Assembly: GCA_036311245.1 (NCBI GenBank)
Contig: JAXJQH010000027.1
Coordinates: 1 to 5,793 of the forward strand
Direction of reading: 5' to 3'
Length of the DNA: 5,793 bases
Source: SIG578 sp036311245
Lineage (GTDB): Bacteria; Bacillota; Clostridia; Oscillospirales; Ruminococcaceae
Made by a program: the position numbers and the translations under genes. Below, piece after piece: positions 1 to 4,810 of this stretch; position 1 is the stretch's first letter; every line of letters starts with the position of its first letter. Below the pieces are notes generated by a model. It worked only from the letters and a program-made list of their open reading frames with translations, made no database searches and was not told where the DNA came from.

Positions 1-228
1 ACCTGGTGCGGACCTTGCCAGATGATAGCTCCCACCATCGAGGAAATCGCCAAGGAGCGGGAGGATATCACTGTCGGAAAGGTAAATGTCGACGAGCAGC
101 CGGGACTTGCCGAAGCGTTTGGCATAGTCAGTATCCCTACCCTTGTTGTGGTAAAGGATGGAAAGACCGCCGCTCAGGCAGTCGGCGTTCGCCCCAAAGA
201 GGCAATTCTTGCGCTCTTAGATGAATAA
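1..228 (+). CDS. trxA: Thioredoxin, C-terminal part (5' end outside window)
   Basis: This is a thiol-disulfide reductant of the cytoplasm, normally recycled by thioredoxin reductase. The reading frame is open from base 1 and gives 75 residues before a TAA stop. The active site WCGPC is at visible residues 2-6, and the cis-proline loop SIPT, which packs against the active site, is at residues 44-47. The segment GKVNVDE and the late glycine of the final strand also fit the fold. A complete thioredoxin has about 105 residues, so about 30 N-terminal residues and the promoter lie upstream of the window. An ATG at base 22 is inside the gene, after the active site, and is not the start. The gene ends just before a strong bidirectional hairpin and converges on the LCP-like gene. 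The exact paralogue cannot be told; trxA is the family symbol. Confidence 0.93.
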   Translation, partial: TWCGPCQMIAPTIEEIAKEREDITVGKVNVDEQPGLAEAFGIVSIPTLVVVKDGKTAAQAVGVRPKEAILALLDE

Positions 229-237
229 TAGCCAAAA

Positions 238-275
238 ATCAGCCCGCCTCTTAGGAGTAGCGGGCTGATATTTTT
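238..275. terminator. Bidirectional rho-independent terminator between trxA and the LCP-like gene
   Basis: A perfect 10-bp stem (ATCAGCCCGC at 238-247 with GCGGGCTGAT at 260-269) encloses a 12-base loop. It is followed on the + strand by ATTTTT and preceded by AAAAA, which becomes the U-tract on the - strand. It therefore can end both converging transcripts. The stop codon of the minus-strand gene (251-253) lies in the loop, so one arm of the stem is coding sequence for that gene. Confidence 0.88.
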
Positions 276-1132
276 ATCACCGATGCGCCGCTTAAGATAA
301 ACTCTGTGTACTGCGCGCCGAACTCCCCGCCTATTTCAAGGCAGTCGGGAGAAATGGGGCTGTCCTTTAAAAGATATGAGAGCAGCTCGCGGCGCGCCTC
401 TATGTCGGTTACCGAGAGGTTGGTTTGGGTGCTTCCTAAAATAAACTTTTCGGCATTGCCCCCTTCGCTCAGCGCGAGCGCACTGTGATTTTGCCGTATA
501 AACTCGCAGATGAGCCGAGCGCCCTCAAAAAGCGCCTCGCTGTCCCCGCCGTCCCAGCGGGAGTAGGCAATGTAATCGAGCATCAACATACCGCCCATTA
601 TCTGCCGCCCGCGGTCTATCTTTATATAAAGGTCGCGTGCTCTGTCGGTCTGCGAAAGGTTTTCGGGAACATCTATGACAGCAGGCTCAAACTGCTCGCA
701 AAAAGAAATAAAGCTGTCGTTTGTAAAGCAGATATATTTTGAAAGGTTGATTGAAAAAAAGTTTCCAAGAGCTCTCGCTGCGCCGCCCGCTCCCCCTTTG
801 TCAAAGCATTCCTTTAATATAATTTTCTGCTGACCTGCGTGCGAAAGCAGAGTTTCGGGGAAAAGGCGGGTAACTGCTATCTGCCTCTCGCGCCCCTTAA
901 AGCCTAAAATAAAATAGGCATAAGGGGCGTCGCCTTGGCTGCGTGCTATGGAAACAAGCAGATTAAATTTGTCATTTTCGCTCGGCTCAAAGCTGCGGGA
1001 GGGAAAGGAAGACGAGGGAGCCGTTTTTTCATAAGAGGGAATTTGTGTCAGAATTATAAAAGAAGCCGCCGCGGCGGCAATAACGAGGCTTATAACAAAC
1101 GACCTTAAGAAAATGCGGGTGCTGCGTTTCAT
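251..1132 (-). CDS. Divergent LytR-CpsA-Psr (LCP)-like membrane-anchored protein
   Basis: This 293-residue protein has a short basic N-terminus (MKRSTR) and one hydrophobic segment at about residues 12-29, which suggests a signal anchor with the rest outside the membrane. Residues about 55-230 follow the layout of an LCP domain, the family that attaches teichoic acids or other glycopolymers to peptidoglycan. The matches are a strand like the canonical SIPRDT region (here AVTRLFPET, residues 86-94), a glycine-rich GGAGGA segment followed by a helix and 'INLSKYICF', a 'VIDVPENL' strand, and 'GRQIMGGMLMLDYIAYSR', which resembles the G-x-L-x-G-x-x-A-L-x-Y-x-R motif. The usual Asp after the SIPR arginine and the later R-x-x-RQ motif are not recognisable, so catalysis is doubtful. 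The ATG has a GAGAGGG site about 7 bases upstream. A promoter is not clear; TTGAAT and CACAAT spaced 18 bases apart are a weak candidate. The family call rests on pattern memory only. Confidence 0.6.
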   Translation of the reverse strand: MKRSTRIFLRSFVISLVIAAAAASFIILTQIPSYEKTAPSSSFPSRSFEPSENDKFNLLVSIARSQGDAPYAYFILGFKGRERQIAVTRLFPETLLSHAGQQKIILKECFDKGGAGGAARALGNFFSINLSKYICFTNDSFISFCEQFEPAVIDVPENLSQTDRARDLYIKIDRGRQIMGGMLMLDYIAYSRWDGGDSEALFEGARLICEFIRQNHSALALSEGGNAEKFILGSTQTNLSVTDIEARRELLSYLLKDSPISPDCLEIGGEFGAQYTEFILSGASVIKISARYS

Positions 1133-1200
1133 GTTTTTCCCTCTCTTTCGCTCTTTTGAAAGATTGTGGGCAAAAAATACTCAAATATTCAAATTTGCTC

Positions 1201-1228
1201 TTGAAAAAGGCGGACATAATGTTATAAT
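1201..1228 (+). promoter_or_regulatory. Sigma-A-type promoter of the tcdA-like gene
   Basis: TTGAAA (1201-1206) and TATAAT (1223-1228) are separated by 16 bases. Transcription should begin near 1235, giving a very short leader before the ribosome site. It lies in the 120-base divergent gap shared with the LCP-like gene. Confidence 0.8.
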
Positions 1229-1252
1229 GAAGGTGTTTAAAGGGGGTCAATC

Positions 1253-1945
1253 GTGGAGATTTTTGAAAGAACACAGAGGCTTATAGGTAAGGCGGCTTTA
1301 GAAAAATTAAAAAATGCAAGAATAGCAGTTTTCGGGCTCGGCGGAGTTGGCGGTGCGGCCGTTGAGGCGCTCGCTCGCGCAGGTGTCGGATATCTTGCGC
1401 TTTTTGATGGGGACACAGTATCACCCACAAACAGAAACCGCCAGATAATTGCCACCGAAGAGAGTACAGGTATGCTTAAAACAAAAGCGGCGGCAGAGAG
1501 ATGCCGCTGTATAAACCCACAAATCGAAATTTTTGAGCACAGCATTTTCTACACCCCCGAAAATGCCGATGAGTTTCCGCTCTCTGGGTATGATTATATT
1601 ATTGACGCGGTCGATATGGTAACTGCCAAGATAGAGCTTATCTGCCGCGCAAAGGAAAGCAGCACCCCCATAATCAGCTGTATGGGAACAGGCAACAAGC
1701 TCGATGCTACCGCCTTTGAGGTCTGCGATATATACAAAACCTCGGTTTGCCCGCTTGCGAGAGTTATGCGCCGCGAGCTTAATAAAAGAGGAATAGATGC
1801 TTTAAAGGTGGTATACTCAAGGGAAGCCCCGCGCGAGCCTATAGATAGCGATGACAAGAGAACCCCTGCAAGCATTTCGTTTGTCCCGCCCGTTGCGGGA
1901 ATGATTCTGGCAGGCGAGGTCATAAAAGATATTATTGGTAAGTAG
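1253..1945 (+). CDS. tcdA: tRNA threonylcarbamoyladenosine dehydratase (TcdA/CsdL, ThiF-E1 family)
   Basis: Members of this family use ATP to cyclise t6A at position 37 of ANN-decoding tRNAs into the hydantoin ct6A. The 230-residue protein has the ThiF/E1 nucleotide-binding loop GLGGVGG (residues 28-34), acidic residues D52 and D54, the NRNRQ motif (60-64) used for ATP binding, and DAVD (118-121). The TcdA-specific signature follows: SCMGTGNKLD (142-151), then the block from D159 to R170 containing YKTS and CPLAR, and RRELNKRGI. The C-terminal SFVPPVAG and LAGEVIKD also match. It is slightly shorter than the E. coli protein (about 268 residues), which carries an extra C-terminal tail. The start is GTG at 1253, supported by AAGGGGGT five bases upstream and a good promoter. 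It stands alone on its strand and converges on the ttcA-like gene. Confidence 0.93.
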   Translation: MEIFERTQRLIGKAALEKLKNARIAVFGLGGVGGAAVEALARAGVGYLALFDGDTVSPTNRNRQIIATEESTGMLKTKAAAERCRCINPQIEIFEHSIFYTPENADEFPLSGYDYIIDAVDMVTAKIELICRAKESSTPIISCMGTGNKLDATAFEVCDIYKTSVCPLARVMRRELNKRGIDALKVVYSREAPREPIDSDDKRTPASISFVPPVAGMILAGEVIKDIIGK

Positions 1946-1957
1946 CTTTAATAAGCA

Positions 1958-1990
1958 AAAGCACCGCCACCCGATAGGTGGCGGTGCTTT
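1958..1990. terminator. Bidirectional terminator between tcdA and the ttcA-like gene
   Basis: A perfect 14-bp stem pairs 1958-1971 (AAAGCACCGCCACC) with 1977-1990 (GGTGGCGGTGCTTT) around the 5-base loop CGATA. The A and T runs built into both ends of the stem supply U-rich tails on both strands. It starts 12 bases after the tcdA stop and ends one base before the stop codon of the minus-strand gene, so one hairpin ends both transcripts. Confidence 0.92.
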
Positions 1991-1991
1991 A

Positions 1992-2717
1992 TTATTCCTT
2001 ATTTATGCCCCAGCCGTCAAGCCCTGAGCGCACAAGCGCTCCAAAAATCTTTTCGGAAACCCCTGGGGTCTCTTTTTCCATTTCGGATATTTTTTCTTTC
2101 ATGGTCTGCCTGAGGGTCACTCCGTCGGCAGGGCAGCGGCTTTTTACGATGGGCAGAGAGAGGCGCTGTGCTGCCGCTTGTATCTCGCTTTCGGGTGTGT
2201 AGATGAGCGGGCGAATCATATAAATATCTTTTCGCGAAAGATAAGTCAGCGGCGAAAAGCAGCCGAGCCGCCCCTCTGATAAAAGATTCATTAAAAAGGT
2301 TTCAATAACATCGTCCTTGTGGTGCCCAAGCGCAAGCTTGTTGCAGCCAAGCTCAAGGCAGGCATCGTGCAGCGCGCCACGGCGCATTCTCGCGCACAGG
2401 CTGCAGGGGCTTTTTTCCTTGCGCTCGTCAAAAACTATCTCGCCTATGTGGGTGCGCTTTATAGTCAGGGGAACCTGTATCTGTCCGCAGAGTTTTTCAA
2501 TAGGGGAGTAATCGGTTTCCTTGCCGCCAAACTGCGGGTCTAATATAATGGCGAAAAGCTCAAAGCTTTTAGGGTAAAAGCGGCGCAGCGCTGAGAGGGC
2601 AGAGAGCAGCAGCACCGAATCCTTGCCGCCCGAAACTCCGACCGCAATTTTGTCGCCCTGCTCTATCAAATTATAATCGTCGCAGGCGCGGCGAATGTAG
2701 GATAGCATCTTTTGCAT
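1992..2717 (-). CDS. ttcA: TtcA-family tRNA thiolase (PP-loop ATPase, Fe-S type)
   Basis: This 241-residue protein belongs to the PP-loop ATPases that modify tRNA. The PP-loop SGGKDS is at residues 29-34. The TtcA group is marked by the CxxC pair in SPCSLCARMRRGAL (C105, C108), the GHHKDDVIETFLMNL block (131-145), and a third cysteine in SRCPADG (C195). In E. coli TtcA, three such cysteines hold a [4Fe-4S] cluster needed to make 2-thiocytidine at tRNA position 32. The lysidine synthetase TilS lacks this cysteine set. Whether clostridial members make s2C32 or another thionucleoside is not settled by sequence. The ATG at 2717 has AAAGGAG six bases upstream; a second ATG three codons later lacks such a site. 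It has its own consensus promoter and shares a terminator with the convergent tcdA gene. Confidence 0.87.
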   Translation of the reverse strand: MQKMLSYIRRACDDYNLIEQGDKIAVGVSGGKDSVLLLSALSALRRFYPKSFELFAIILDPQFGGKETDYSPIEKLCGQIQVPLTIKRTHIGEIVFDERKEKSPCSLCARMRRGALHDACLELGCNKLALGHHKDDVIETFLMNLLSEGRLGCFSPLTYLSRKDIYMIRPLIYTPESEIQAAAQRLSLPIVKSRCPADGVTLRQTMKEKISEMEKETPGVSEKIFGALVRSGLDGWGINKE

Positions 2718-2753
2718 GGTTTTCTCCTTTCACAAAAGGGAGCTTATACTGAT

Positions 2754-2782
2754 ATTATAAGGGCAAAACGGCTCTAAGTCAA
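2754..2782 (-). promoter_or_regulatory. Sigma-A promoter of the ttcA-like gene
   Basis: On the minus strand TTGACT (2782-2777) and TATAAT (2759-2754) are spaced by exactly 17 bases. Transcription should start near 2747, giving a leader of about 30 bases with a good ribosome site. Confidence 0.87.
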
Positions 2783-2899
2783 CGAAAAATGCCTTTTTTC
2801 AAAAATGAAATGAAAATCAAGAAACATAGAGAAATGGAGCAAAACCGAGAGAAAACGAGAGAATGAGGGTTATATTTTAAAAATTTGGCAAAAAGGGTA

Positions 2900-2928
2900 T
2901 TGACAGCGATTTTTACTTGGTATATAAT
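2900..2928 (+). promoter_or_regulatory. Consensus sigma-A promoter of the rplM-rpsI operon
   Basis: TTGACA (2900-2905) and TATAAT (2923-2928) match consensus perfectly with a 17-base spacer. The bases just upstream (about 2870-2896) are A/T-rich, as in an UP element. This strength fits a ribosomal protein operon. Confidence 0.93.
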
Positions 2929-2931
2929 AAC

Positions 2932-2995
2932 AAGGCACTTTGTAAAGTAGCCTTCCCCGTAGGCTGCAAATCAAGTAAATCAGGGCAGTAATGCC
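2932..2995 (+). promoter_or_regulatory. Structured 5' leader of rplM, possible L13-type autoregulatory leader
   Basis: The roughly 80-base untranslated region can form several hairpins. One pairs 2932-2940 with 2945-2954 (9 bp, one bulged A, loop TGTA). An alternative pairs GTAGCC (2947-2952) with GGCTGC (2962-2967), using one G-U pair. A short GGCA-GTAA-TGCC hairpin with a GNRA-type loop sits at 2984-2995, ten bases before the ribosome site. An L13 leader that acts in autoregulation is a known class in low-GC Gram-positive bacteria, and the position fits. I cannot confirm that this sequence matches that family. The start of transcription may fall at 2933-2935, which would trim the first hairpin slightly. 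Confidence 0.45.
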
Positions 2996-3005
2996 AAATA
3001 TACAC

Positions 3006-3010
3006 GGAGG
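3006..3010 (+). promoter_or_regulatory. Ribosome binding site that sets the rplM start
   Basis: GGAGG lies seven bases before the ATG at 3018. An in-frame ATG at 2991 would add nine residues but has no ribosome site, sits within a leader hairpin, and would put this GGAGG inside the coding region. The 3018 start is therefore preferred. Confidence 0.9.
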
Positions 3011-3017
3011 TAAAACT

Positions 3018-3446
3018 ATGTCAACTTTTATGCCGAAAAGCAATGAAATCGAGCGTAAATGGTATGTGATCGATGCAGCAAATAGACCCCTTGGCCGTGT
3101 TGCTGCTGTTGCCGCCGATCTTTTAAGAGGAAAGAAGAAGACCATCTTCGCTCCTCATGTTGATTGCGGTGATCACGTTATCATCATCAATTCCGATAAG
3201 GCTGTTCTTACCGGAAACAAAGCTGAAAAGAAAATCTACTATCGTCACACCGGTTGGGTAGGCGGCCTCAAAGAGGTTAAGTATTCCACCCTTATGATCG
3301 AGAATTCCGACAAAGCCATGATGCTGGCTGTTAAGGGCATGGTTCCCGATACCACTATCGGCAGAGCCGCTCTTACCCGCCTTCACATCTATAAGAATGG
3401 CGAACACAATCACGCTGCGCAGAAGCCGCAGGAATACACATTATAA
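3018..3446 (+). CDS. rplM: 50S ribosomal protein L13
   Basis: L13 is an early-assembling protein of the large ribosomal subunit that binds 23S rRNA. From the ATG at 3018 the protein has 142 residues, the normal family length. Diagnostic segments in order are ERKWYVIDA near the N-terminus, PLGRVA, LLRGK, FAPHVDCGDHVIIIN, the YYRHTGWVGG loop, AVKGMVP, and a C-terminal HNHAAQKP. It is the first gene of a two-gene operon with rpsI, the standard pairing in bacteria, with 16 bases between them. It is driven by a consensus promoter and a structured leader that could provide feedback control. Confidence 0.98.
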   Translation: MSTFMPKSNEIERKWYVIDAANRPLGRVAAVAADLLRGKKKTIFAPHVDCGDHVIIINSDKAVLTGNKAEKKIYYRHTGWVGGLKEVKYSTLMIENSDKAMMLAVKGMVPDTTIGRAALTRLHIYKNGEHNHAAQKPQEYTL

Positions 3447-3462
3447 GTGAGGAGGCGTTAGT

Positions 3463-3861
3463 ATGTACGATAAGAAACCTTTTTTCTACGGAACAGGCAG
3501 AAGAAAGCACTCTGTTGCCCGTGTAAGACTTTATCAGGGAACAGGCACTTTCACCATCAATGACAGAACTATCGATGACTACTTCGGTCTTGAGACCTTA
3601 AAGCTCATCGCAAGACAGCCCCTCGCTTTAACCGAGACTGCTGATAAGTTTGACGTTGTTGTCAGAGTTGCAGGCGGCGGTGTAACCGGTCAGGCAGGCG
3701 CAATCCGTCACGGCGTTGCAAGAGCTCTTCTTGAATTCAATGCAGAGCTCCGCCCTGAGCTTAAGAAGGCTGGCTTCTTAACTCGTGACCCCAGAATGAA
3801 GGAGCGCAAAAAGTACGGACTCAAAGCAGCTCGTCGCGCACCCCAGTTCAGCAAAAGATAA
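3463..3861 (+). CDS. rpsI: 30S ribosomal protein S9
   Basis: S9 is a small-subunit head protein whose long C-terminal tail reaches the P-site tRNA. The 132-residue product has the N-terminal GTGRRKHSVARVRL block (residues 10-23), the QAGAIRHGVARAL helix, and LTRDPRMKERKKYG leading to the basic tail RRAPQFSKR. The final KR contacts the tRNA anticodon region in known ribosomes and is intact. AGGAGG at 3450-3455 lies seven bases before the ATG. The gene is cotranscribed with rplM and ends at a terminator 22 bases downstream. Confidence 0.98.
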   Translation: MYDKKPFFYGTGRRKHSVARVRLYQGTGTFTINDRTIDDYFGLETLKLIARQPLALTETADKFDVVVRVAGGGVTGQAGAIRHGVARALLEFNAELRPELKKAGFLTRDPRMKERKKYGLKAARRAPQFSKR

Positions 3862-3883
3862 TCAGAAAGTTATCTATTCAAAG

Positions 3884-3909
3884 AGCCTCCCGCTTGGGAG
3901 GCTTTTTTT
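3884..3909. terminator. Terminator of rplM-rpsI, also facing the DUF6809-like gene
   Basis: An 8-bp stem (AGCCTCCC 3884-3891 with GGGAGGCT 3896-3903) with loop GCTT is followed by a run of seven Ts (3903-3909). This is a strong rho-independent terminator for the + strand. On the minus strand it follows the DUF6809-like stop codon directly, but the tail there (CTTTG) is weaker. Confidence 0.93.
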
Positions 3910-4191
3910 CTATATTATTTTTTCTGCGCCATACAGCGCCTCTGCCGTGATTTTTGCTCCCATACAAAACCCGTCACAAAAAGCCTGCTCGCAAATAAGT
4001 AATATATATTCATTTACATTGCCCACATATCTGCTGAAAAACACCTTTTGCTCCTCGCCCAACCTCTTTTCAAGAGTTTCAAGATTTTTCTCCATTAAAT
4101 CTTCGAGATGCGTTATTTCATCATTAAATCTACCTAAATTTTTTATTGGCACAAGGTTTCCGTTATAAAGCTCTGCAATAGTTTTTGTCAT
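3910..4191 (-). CDS. DUF6809-like small protein of unknown function
   Basis: This is a 93-residue protein with no signal or membrane segment. The N-terminal ELYNGNL (residues 7-13), the charged helix at about 23-50 ending in EEQK, and the C-terminal EQAFCDGFCMGAKITAEAL (68-86) match what I recall of DUF6809, a family common in Clostridia with no known function. Two cysteines in FCDGFC (C72, C76), plus C67, are conspicuous but not clearly a metal site. The predicted fold is mostly helical. AGGAGG lies six to seven bases upstream of the ATG at 4191. Its promoter overlaps a pair of inverted 16-bp repeats next to a divergent XRE repressor gene, so expression is probably tightly controlled. No toxin, nuclease or phage motif is visible. 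Confidence 0.72.
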   Translation of the reverse strand: MTKTIAELYNGNLVPIKNLGRFNDEITHLEDLMEKNLETLEKRLGEEQKVFFSRYVGNVNEYILLICEQAFCDGFCMGAKITAEALYGAEKII

Positions 4192-4210
4192 AATATACCT
4201 CCTAATATCT

Positions 4211-4226
4211 GCACCCTAAAAGGTGC
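4211..4226. promoter_or_regulatory. Operator site 1 of the DUF6809/xre intergenic region
   Basis: GCACCCTAAAAGGTGC is a near-palindrome with half-sites GCACC and GGTGC. It is the exact reverse complement of the site at 4242-4257, and the centres are 31 bp apart, about three helical turns. It lies just downstream of the predicted transcription start of the minus-strand gene. Binding by the adjacent XRE protein is an inference. Confidence 0.72.
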
Positions 4227-4235
4227 GATAAACAT

Positions 4236-4264
4236 ATTTTAGCACCTTTTAGGGTGCGTGTCAA
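4236..4264 (-). promoter_or_regulatory. Promoter of the DUF6809-like gene
   Basis: On the minus strand, consensus TTGACA (4264-4259) and TAAAAT (4241-4236) are 17 bases apart. The -10 is preceded by TGC, an extended -10 motif. Nearly the whole spacer is taken up by the 16-bp operator at 4242-4257, so a bound repressor would block RNA polymerase. Transcription should start near 4229. Confidence 0.85.
4242..4257. promoter_or_regulatory. Operator site 2, inside the promoter spacer
   Basis: GCACCTTTTAGGGTGC is the exact reverse complement of operator site 1. It fills 16 of the 17 bases between the -10 and -35 of the DUF6809-like promoter. Such placement is typical of repression by exclusion of RNA polymerase. 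Confidence 0.75.
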
Positions 4265-4283
4265 GTGCATCTTATAAAGTGCG

Positions 4284-4292
4284 TGCTATAAT
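4284..4292 (+). promoter_or_regulatory. Extended -10 promoter of the xre gene
   Basis: TGCTATAAT is an extended -10 element with a perfect TATAAT (4287-4292). The hexamer 17 bases upstream (AGTGCA, 4264-4269) is a poor -35, so the extended -10 probably carries the promoter. Two AAGTGC repeats (4263-4268 and 4277-4282) lie across this region and resemble operator half-sites. A second TATAAT at 4296-4301 is too close to the ribosome site to be likely. Confidence 0.65.
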
Positions 4293-4316
4293 ATCTATAA
4301 TAGGAGGGGTATTAAG

Positions 4317-4535
4317 ATGAAACCTTATGAAAGATTAAAGGATTTAAGAGAGGACAGAGACCTTAAGCAGACTGATATAGCTGAGCTTTTAAAAACAACC
4401 CGTCAGCAGATAAGCAAATGGGAAACGGGAGTGCAGATGATGGGCGTTGACAAATATATCGAGCTTGCAAAATTTTATAATGTTTCTCTTGATTACTTGC
4501 TTTGTCTTAGCGATACTCCAAGAAAGCTGAAATAA
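4317..4535 (+). CDS. XRE/Cro-C1-family small transcriptional repressor
   Basis: The 72-residue protein consists almost entirely of one HTH_3 (XRE) domain at about residues 4-62. The helix-turn-helix runs from QTDIAELL (18-25) through the recognition helix TRQQISKWE (28-36), followed by the family-typical G, YIELAKFYNVSLDYLL and a short tail. There is no sensor or protease domain, so it resembles Cro-like or antitoxin-type repressors. AGGAGGGG at 4303-4310 precedes the ATG by six bases. The gene is divergent from the DUF6809-like gene. The shared gap has two inverted 16-bp sites placed to repress that gene, and weaker half-sites near its own promoter, so it likely controls its neighbour and perhaps itself. 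Confidence 0.92.
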   Translation: MKPYERLKDLREDRDLKQTDIAELLKTTRQQISKWETGVQMMGVDKYIELAKFYNVSLDYLLCLSDTPRKLK

Positions 4536-4735
4536 ATGCGGGTGAACACCGATCAGGGGACGGTTCTCACGCAATCAGGGGACGGTTCTCTGATTGACGA
4601 AGGAAAATAAAATTTCTCGTTAAAACGGGCGACTTAAGAATTGCCCCTACAATGCGGGAATATAATTTGTGCAAAATTTGGCGGGATGTCGAAGGCGCCG
4701 TCCCCTATATTTTCCGCTATTCATTATTCATTAAC
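4536..4735. repeat. Patch of intergenic repeat-element fragments (MITE/REP-like)
   Basis: This part of the gap between xre and gdhA holds no credible gene. It contains the AGGGGACGG direct pair (from 4555 and 4577), the inverted copy CCGTCCCCT at 4698-4706, an imperfect inverted pair GGGC/GCCC around CTTAAG (4627-4646), GCGGG-rich pieces, and a tandem TTCATTA doublet at 4720-4733. Together the AGGGGACGG copies bracket about 150 bases as terminal inverted repeats would. No transposase is visible. It may be a degraded non-autonomous element. Confidence 0.5.
4552..4590. repeat. Tandem direct repeat of a 17-base unit (ATCAGGGGACGGTTCTC)
   Basis: Two identical copies lie at 4552-4568 and 4574-4590, separated by five bases. 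The second copy is enclosed in a 7-bp inverted repeat (CAATCAG 4572-4578 with CTGATTG 4590-4596). An inverted partial copy (CCGTCCCCT) lies at 4698-4706. I recall GGGGACGGTTCTC as a widespread intergenic repeat in clostridial genomes, but could not check this. Confidence 0.85.
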
Positions 4736-4765
4736 CCGCCTTGGCTTTTAGACGAGGCGGGTTTT
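4733..4765 (+). terminator. Possible terminator upstream of gdhA
   Basis: AACCCGCCT (4733-4741) pairs with AGGCGGGTT (4755-4763) as a 9-bp stem with a 13-base loop, followed by a short T run (4762-4765) and then GGGG. The stem is strong but the U-tract is short. It may end xre transcription or insulate gdhA, or it may be part of the repeat patch. Confidence 0.5.
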
Positions 4766-4810
4766 GGGGCATAATTGCCTGTTAAAATGAAAGAATTTGG
4801 GGGAGAAACT

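Noticed and set aside
485..742. 85-codon plus-strand frame inside the LCP-like gene
   Set aside because: There is no ribosome site or promoter, and the opposite frame makes a coherent secreted-type protein of full length with a good ribosome site.
1594..1923. 109-codon minus-strand frame inside tcdA
   Set aside because: It is antisense to conserved TcdA motifs and has no start signals.
1992..2717. tRNA(Ile)-lysidine synthetase TilS instead of TtcA
   Set aside because: The CxxC pair in SPCSLC, the GHHKDD block and the third cysteine in SRCPADG are TtcA features, and the C-terminal TilS domains are absent.
2991..3017. Upstream in-frame ATG extending L13 by nine residues
   Set aside because: It lacks a ribosome site, lies in a leader hairpin and would swallow the GGAGG. 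The 142-residue product from 3018 has the normal length.
3910..4535. Classical toxin-antitoxin operon
   Set aside because: The genes are divergent rather than cotranscribed, and the small protein shows no RelE, HigB, HipA or other toxin motif. A TA role cannot be claimed.
4552..4590. CRISPR array
   Set aside because: There are only two 17-base units with a 5-base gap, no spacers of normal size and no cas genes.
4536..4610. 24-codon frame starting directly after the xre stop
   Set aside because: It is made almost wholly of the 17-base direct repeat, has no ribosome site of its own and resembles no known peptide.
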